From Rhizobacter sp964253025 (GTDB lineage: Bacteria > Pseudomonadota > Gammaproteobacteria > Burkholderiales > Burkholderiaceae_C), in the NCBI RefSeq assembly GCF_964253025.1, contig NZ_CAXUQC020000001.1:1-64000 (forward strand): a stretch of DNA of 64,000 nucleotides. Direction: 5' to 3'. The notes below the pieces were generated by a model that worked only from the letters and a program-made list of their open reading frames with translations, searched no databases and had not been told where the DNA came from. Numbering within the stretch: position 1 is the first letter of the stretch; each line of letters opens with the position of its first letter. The position numbers were made by a program, and so were the translations under genes. This document shows positions 60,116-64,000 of the stretch, in pieces.

Positions 60116-61033
60116 ATGCTGACCTTCCAGCAAATCATCCTGCGCCTGCAAGACTACTGGGACCGCCAGGGCTGCGCGCTGCTGCAGCCCTATGACATGG
60201 AAGTCGGGGCCGGTACCAGCCACACCGCCACCTTCCTGCGCGCCCTGGGTCCGGAGCCGTGGAAGGCCGCGTACGTGCAGCCCAGCCGCCGCCCGAAGGA
60301 CGGCCGCTACGGACAGAACCCCAACCGGCTGCAGCACTACTACCAGTACCAGGTGGTGCTCAAGCCGGCGCCGGCCAACATCCTCGAGCTGTACCTGGGT
60401 TCGCTGGAGGCGCTGGGGTTCGACCTCAAGGCCAACGACATCCGCTTCGTGGAAGACGACTGGGAGAACCCGACGCTCGGCGCCTGGGGACTCGGCTGGG
60501 AGGTGTGGCTCAACGGCATGGAAGTCACCCAGTTCACCTACTTCCAGCAGGTGGGCGGCATCGAGTGCAAGCCGATCACCGGCGAGATCACCTACGGCCT
60601 GGAGCGGCTGGCCATGTACCTGCAGGGCGTCGACAGCGTCTACGACCTCAAGTGGACCGAGACCCTCAGCTACGGCGACGTGTACCACCAGAACGAGGTG
60701 GAGCAGAGCACCTACAACTTCGAGCACAGCGACGTGGACTTCCTGCTCACCGCCTTCGCGGCGCACGAGAAGCAGGCCGGCGTGCTGATGGAGGCGCAGC
60801 TCGCGCTGCCGGCCTACGAGCAGGTGCTCAAGGCGGCGCACAGCTTCAACCTGCTGGACGCGCGTGGCGCGATCAGCGTCACCGAACGCGCGGCCTACAT
60901 CGGCCGCATCCGCAACCTCGCGCGCAGCGTCGCCAAGAGCTACCTCGACAGCCGCGCGCGCCTCGGTTTCCCGATGGCGCCCAAGGCCTGGGCCGACGAC
61001 GTGATCGCCTCCCTGAACAAGAAGGCGGCCTGA
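60116..61033 (+). CDS. glyQ: Glycine--tRNA ligase alpha subunit
   Basis: A 305-residue class II synthetase subunit that activates glycine. LTFQQIILRLQDYWDRQGCA at the start, QPSRRPKDGRYGQNPNRLQH near 74-93 (motif 2 region) and GIECKPITGEITYGLERLAM near 144-163 (motif 3) are canonical. The ATG at 60116 follows directly after the usual upstream leader. A TAAAAT at 60073-60078 could be a -10 of its promoter, without a good -35. It forms an alpha2beta2 enzyme with GlyS, next gene. Confidence 0.97.
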   Translation: MLTFQQIILRLQDYWDRQGCALLQPYDMEVGAGTSHTATFLRALGPEPWKAAYVQPSRRPKDGRYGQNPNRLQHYYQYQVVLKPAPANILELYLGSLEALGFDLKANDIRFVEDDWENPTLGAWGLGWEVWLNGMEVTQFTYFQQVGGIECKPITGEITYGLERLAMYLQGVDSVYDLKWTETLSYGDVYHQNEVEQSTYNFEHSDVDFLLTAFAAHEKQAGVLMEAQLALPAYEQVLKAAHSFNLLDARGAISVTERAAYIGRIRNLARSVAKSYLDSRARLGFPMAPKAWADDVIASLNKKAA

Positions 61034-61037
61034 CACC

Positions 61038-63149
61038 ATGACGACGAAGAACCTCCTGGTCGAACTGTTCGTCGAGGAACTGCCCCCGAAGGCGCTGAAG
61101 GCGCTCGGGGAGGCGTTCTCGACCACCCTGGCCGACAGCCTCAAGGCCAGCGGCCTGGCCACCGCCCACTCGGCCGTCACGGCGTTCGCCTCGCCCCGGC
61201 GGCTCGGCGCCCACATCAGTGCAGTGCGTTCCCAGGCCGACGACAAGCCGGTGTCGCAGAAGCTGATGCCGGTCGGCGTCGCCCTCGACGCCGCCGGCCA
61301 GCCCACGCCGGCGCTGCTCAAGAAGCTCGGCGCCCTCGGTTTCGATGCCGGCGCCGTGCCGCAACTCAAGCGCCAGCCCGACGGCAAGACGGAGGCCCTG
61401 TTCCTCGACGTCGTGGTCAAGGGCGCCACCCTGGCCGACGGGCTGCAGAAGGCCCTCGACGAGGCCCTGGCCCGCCTGCCCATCCCGAAGGTCATGCAGT
61501 ACCAGCTGGCCGACGGCTGGACGAGCGTCAACTTCGTGCGCCCGGCGCACGGCCTGGTCGCCCTGCATGGCGCCGACCTGGTACCGGTGCAGGCGCTCGG
61601 CCTCACGTCCGGCCGTGAGACCCGTGGTCACCGGTTCGAAGCGGCCATCGACCCGGTCATGCTGCTCGATGCCGATCACTATGCCCGCCAGCTCCTGGAG
61701 CAAGGTGCGGTGATCGCGAGCTTCGCCGACCGCCATGCCGAGATCTCGCGCCAGCTGCGCGCGGCGGCCGCGCGCGAGGGCCTCACGCCCATCGACGACG
61801 CCGCACTCCTCGACGAAGTGACGGCCCTGGTCGAGCGGCCCAACGTGCTGCTGTGCCGCTTCGAGGAAGAGTTCCTGGCCGTCCCGCAGGAGTGCCTCAT
61901 CCTCACGATGAAGGCCAACCAGAAGTACTTCCCCCTGCTGGACGCCGCCGGCAAGCTGACCAACCGCTTCCTCGTGGTCAGCAACATCTCGCCTGCCGAC
62001 CCGAGCCGGGTGATCGAGGGCAACGAGCGCGTGGTTCGTCCTCGCCTGGCCGACGCCAAGTTCTTCTTCGACCAGGACCGCAAGAAGACGCTTGCCTCCC
62101 GCGTCGAGGGCCTGGCCAAGGTCGTCTACCACGGCAAGCTCGGCACGCAGGGCGAGCGGGTGGAGCGGGTTCGCGCCATCGCGCGCGCCATCGGCGAACG
62201 CCTGGGTGGCACGGCATTGGCCGCCGACGCCGACACCGCGGCCCGGCTCGCCAAGGCGGACCTGCTGACCGACATGGTGGGCGAGTTCCCCGAGCTGCAA
62301 GGCATCATGGGGGGCTACTACGCGCGTGCCGATGGCCTGGGCGAAACGGTCGCCGATGCGATCGAGGACCACTACAAGCCCCGCTTCGCCGGCGACCAGC
62401 TGCCCCGCAACGACGTCGGCATTGCCGTCGCGCTGGCCGACAAGCTCGAGACCCTGGTGGGCCTGTTCGGCATCGGCCAGCTCCCGACCGGCGACAAGGA
62501 CCCGTTCGCGCTGCGTCGTCACGCGCTTGGCGTGGTGCGCATGCTGGTCGAGCGCCAGCTGGCCCTCGACATCGACGCCTTGATCGACACCGCGGTGAAG
62601 ACCTTCGGCCCGCTCGTGGCCGACCCGGCCCGCACCGTCGGCCTGGTGGTGGACTTCATGTTCGACCGCCTGGCGGTGAGCCTGCGTGACCAGGGCTATG
62701 GCGCGCAGGAAATCGACGCCGTGCTCAGCCGCCGCAGCAGCCGGGTGCACGAGGTGCCACGCGCGCTGGCCGCGGTGCGTGCCTTCGCCGCGCTGCCCGA
62801 GGCGGCCAGCCTGGCCGCCGCCAACAAGCGCGTTGGCAACATCCTGAACAAGTCGGACGCGCCGCCTGCGGCCGCGGCGGACCCGGCGCGCTTCGTCGAG
62901 CCCCAGGAGCGGGCGCTGTTCGACGCCCTGCAGGCGGCGAGCGCGCCCTCGGCCGCGGCGTTCGAGCGCGGGGACTACACGGCCTCGCTGCAGGCCCTGG
63001 CCGTGCTGAAGGCACCGGTCGACGCCTTCTTCGACGGGGTGATGGTCAATGCCGACGACCCCGCCCTCAAGGCCAACCGCCTCGCGCTGCTGGCCAGCCT
63101 GCACGCCGCGATGAACCGCGTGGCCGACCTGTCCAAGCTCGCTGCCTGA
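61038..63149 (+). CDS. glyS: Glycine--tRNA ligase beta subunit
   Basis: A 703-residue subunit that binds and helps charge tRNA-Gly. LLVELFVEELPPKALKALG at the start, ECLILTMKANQKYFPLLD near 285-302, VLRRRL-like replacement KDPFALRRHALGVVRM near 487-502 and the C-terminal tRNA-binding domain are as in GlyS. It begins 4 bases after glyQ. The window also carries a tRNA-Gly gene at its left end, though not linked by operon. Confidence 0.97.
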   Translation: MTTKNLLVELFVEELPPKALKALGEAFSTTLADSLKASGLATAHSAVTAFASPRRLGAHISAVRSQADDKPVSQKLMPVGVALDAAGQPTPALLKKLGALGFDAGAVPQLKRQPDGKTEALFLDVVVKGATLADGLQKALDEALARLPIPKVMQYQLADGWTSVNFVRPAHGLVALHGADLVPVQALGLTSGRETRGHRFEAAIDPVMLLDADHYARQLLEQGAVIASFADRHAEISRQLRAAAAREGLTPIDDAALLDEVTALVERPNVLLCRFEEEFLAVPQECLILTMKANQKYFPLLDAAGKLTNRFLVVSNISPADPSRVIEGNERVVRPRLADAKFFFDQDRKKTLASRVEGLAKVVYHGKLGTQGERVERVRAIARAIGERLGGTALAADADTAARLAKADLLTDMVGEFPELQGIMGGYYARADGLGETVADAIEDHYKPRFAGDQLPRNDVGIAVALADKLETLVGLFGIGQLPTGDKDPFALRRHALGVVRMLVERQLALDIDALIDTAVKTFGPLVADPARTVGLVVDFMFDRLAVSLRDQGYGAQEIDAVLSRRSSRVHEVPRALAAVRAFAALPEAASLAAANKRVGNILNKSDAPPAAAADPARFVEPQERALFDALQAASAPSAAAFERGDYTASLQALAVLKAPVDAFFDGVMVNADDPALKANRLALLASLHAAMNRVADLSKLAA

Positions 63150-63159
63150 GCGTCCGGCG

Positions 63160-63759
63160 ATGAACCTCATCATCCTCGACCGCGACGGCACGATCAACGA
63201 AGACCGGGACGACTACGTCAAGTCGGCCGACGACTGGGTGCCCATTCCGGGCTCGCTCGAGGCGATCGCCCGCTTGAACCATGCCGGCTGGCACACCGTG
63301 ATCGCCACCAACCAGTCGGGCCTGGGCCGCGGCCTGTTCGACATGGCGGCGCTCAACGCCATGCATGCCAAGATGAACACGCTGCTCGCCAAGGTGGGCG
63401 GCCGCATCGACGCAGTGTTCTTCTGCCCTCACACGCCCGACGAAGCCTGCGATTGCCGCAAGCCGCAGCCGGGGCTGTTCCGCCAGATCGGGGAGCGCTA
63501 CGGCATCGACCTCGCCACCGTCCCGGTGGTGGGCGACACCTTGCGCGACCTGCAGGCGGGTGCCGCGCTGGGGTGCAAGCCCCACCTCGTGCGCACCGGC
63601 AAGGGCGCGGCCACCGAGGCGGGCAACGTGCTGCTCCAGGTCCCCGGCACGGTCGTCCATGATGACCTGGCTGCCTTCGCGGAGCACCTCATCCAGCAGG
63701 AGCGCATCATGCGCGGCAATGCCGGCCAGGGTGACGCGGCCCTGGGCCGACTCGACTGA
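63160..63759 (+). CDS. gmhB: D-glycero-beta-D-manno-heptose 1,7-bisphosphate 7-phosphatase
   Basis: A 199-residue HAD phosphatase in heptose synthesis for the lipopolysaccharide core. LDRDGTINEDRDDYV near 6-20 carries the nucleophile Asp7 and acid Asp9, ATNQSGLGRG near 49-58 the phosphate-binding Ser/Thr-Asn, and CPHTPDEACDCRKP near 89-102 the zinc Cys cluster specific to GmhB. It is 10 bases after glyS and just before the acyltransferase gene, the usual Burkholderiales order. Confidence 0.94.
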   Translation: MNLIILDRDGTINEDRDDYVKSADDWVPIPGSLEAIARLNHAGWHTVIATNQSGLGRGLFDMAALNAMHAKMNTLLAKVGGRIDAVFFCPHTPDEACDCRKPQPGLFRQIGERYGIDLATVPVVGDTLRDLQAGAALGCKPHLVRTGKGAATEAGNVLLQVPGTVVHDDLAAFAEHLIQQERIMRGNAGQGDAALGRLD

Positions 63760-63761
63760 CC

Positions 63762-64000
63762 ATGGCGAGTGGTGTACTGGCCGCGCTGCGGTCCTTGCTG
63801 TTCACGCTCTGGATGGCCACCACGGTCGTGCCGTGGGCGATCGCGGTGCTGCTGTATTCGATCTTCGTGCGCGGCGCGCCGATCTACTGGCTGTGCGCCG
63901 GATGGTTGCGCGTGGCCATGTGGGGCTGCCGCACCATCTGTGGCGTGCAGCGCCGCGTGCACGGCATGGAGAACCTGCCCGACGGTCCGGCCATCCTGCT
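63762..64000 (+). CDS. plsC: 1-acyl-sn-glycerol-3-phosphate acyltransferase, N-terminal part
   Basis: Starts two bases after gmhB and is cut by the window end after about 79 residues. It opens with two hydrophobic stretches (about 8-35 and 40-58), then RRVHGMENLPDGPAIL, the segment that precedes the HX4D motif in PlsC proteins. The catalytic motif itself lies outside the window. It acylates lysophosphatidic acid in phospholipid synthesis. Confidence 0.85.
   Translation, partial: MASGVLAALRSLLFTLWMATTVVPWAIAVLLYSIFVRGAPIYWLCAGWLRVAMWGCRTICGVQRRVHGMENLPDGPAIL

Noticed and set aside
58232..61606. A 1124-codon open frame on the minus strand across lnt and glyQ
   Set aside because: It lies wholly opposite recognised, conserved genes and shows only shadow composition; high GC keeps such frames open by chance.
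60879..63197. A 772-codon open frame on the minus strand across glyS
   Set aside because: Antisense shadow of glyS without a ribosome site or recognisable motif.

Overview
The window is high-GC DNA with densely packed, overlapping genes. Its gene content (hslVU, a DksA lacking most zinc cysteines, glyQS-gmhB-plsC, lnt next to corC, DUF72, HDOD and UMF1-type proteins) fits a betaproteobacterium of the order Burkholderiales, perhaps near the Rubrivivax/Leptothrix/Piscinibacter/Rhizobacter group. Genus placement is inference. No insertion sequence, phage, CRISPR array or rRNA was seen.

Layout. 1-2157: a tRNA-Gly(GCC) followed by about 1.9 kb without an intact gene, holding decayed fragments that include one stretch resembling an Ig-like repeat of a LapA-type giant adhesin. 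2158-8512 (minus): fadD, separated by a clear intrinsic terminator from a four-gene operon of exported proteins ending in a CsgG-like lipoprotein; its function is unknown. 8747-15989: an alpha/beta hydrolase, an HDOD protein, an NMT1/THI5-type ABC transporter (binding protein, permease, ATPase), divergent purT, and two small envelope proteins.

16190-38181: a large aryl polyene (APE; xanthomonadin/flexirubin-like) pigment locus. It holds a ketosynthase/chain-length-factor pair, a second ketosynthase, two acyl carrier proteins, an AMP ligase fused to a dehydratase, a second dehydratase, a ketoreductase, a phosphopantetheinyl transferase, acyl- and glycosyltransferases, a thioesterase, a LolA-like carrier, an MMPL exporter and a DUF3261 lipoprotein. 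It also holds an aromatic amino acid ammonia-lyase, two methyltransferases and a flavin-dependent halogenase-like enzyme. The likely logic is: ammonia-lyase makes an aryl acrylate starter, the ligase activates it, ACP-bound extension and reduction build the polyene, methylation and possibly halogenation decorate it, and the acyltransferase/LolA/MMPL/DUF3261 set moves the lipid to the outer membrane. Three unrelated-looking genes (27235-29965) split the locus in two.

38175-50522: mixed metabolic and envelope genes: amn, a biotinyl-carboxyltransferase fusion, small membrane proteins, an SMR exporter, DUF72, a phosphatase, a ferredoxin, a GST, a GMC dehydrogenase pair, YceI and PPK2. 50543-64000: housekeeping genes: coaX, hslVU, a STAS protein, dksA with a long histone-H1-like tail, a CobW-type metallochaperone GTPase, corC, lnt with an Arg/Ser-rich N-terminal extension, glyQ, glyS, gmhB and the start of plsC.
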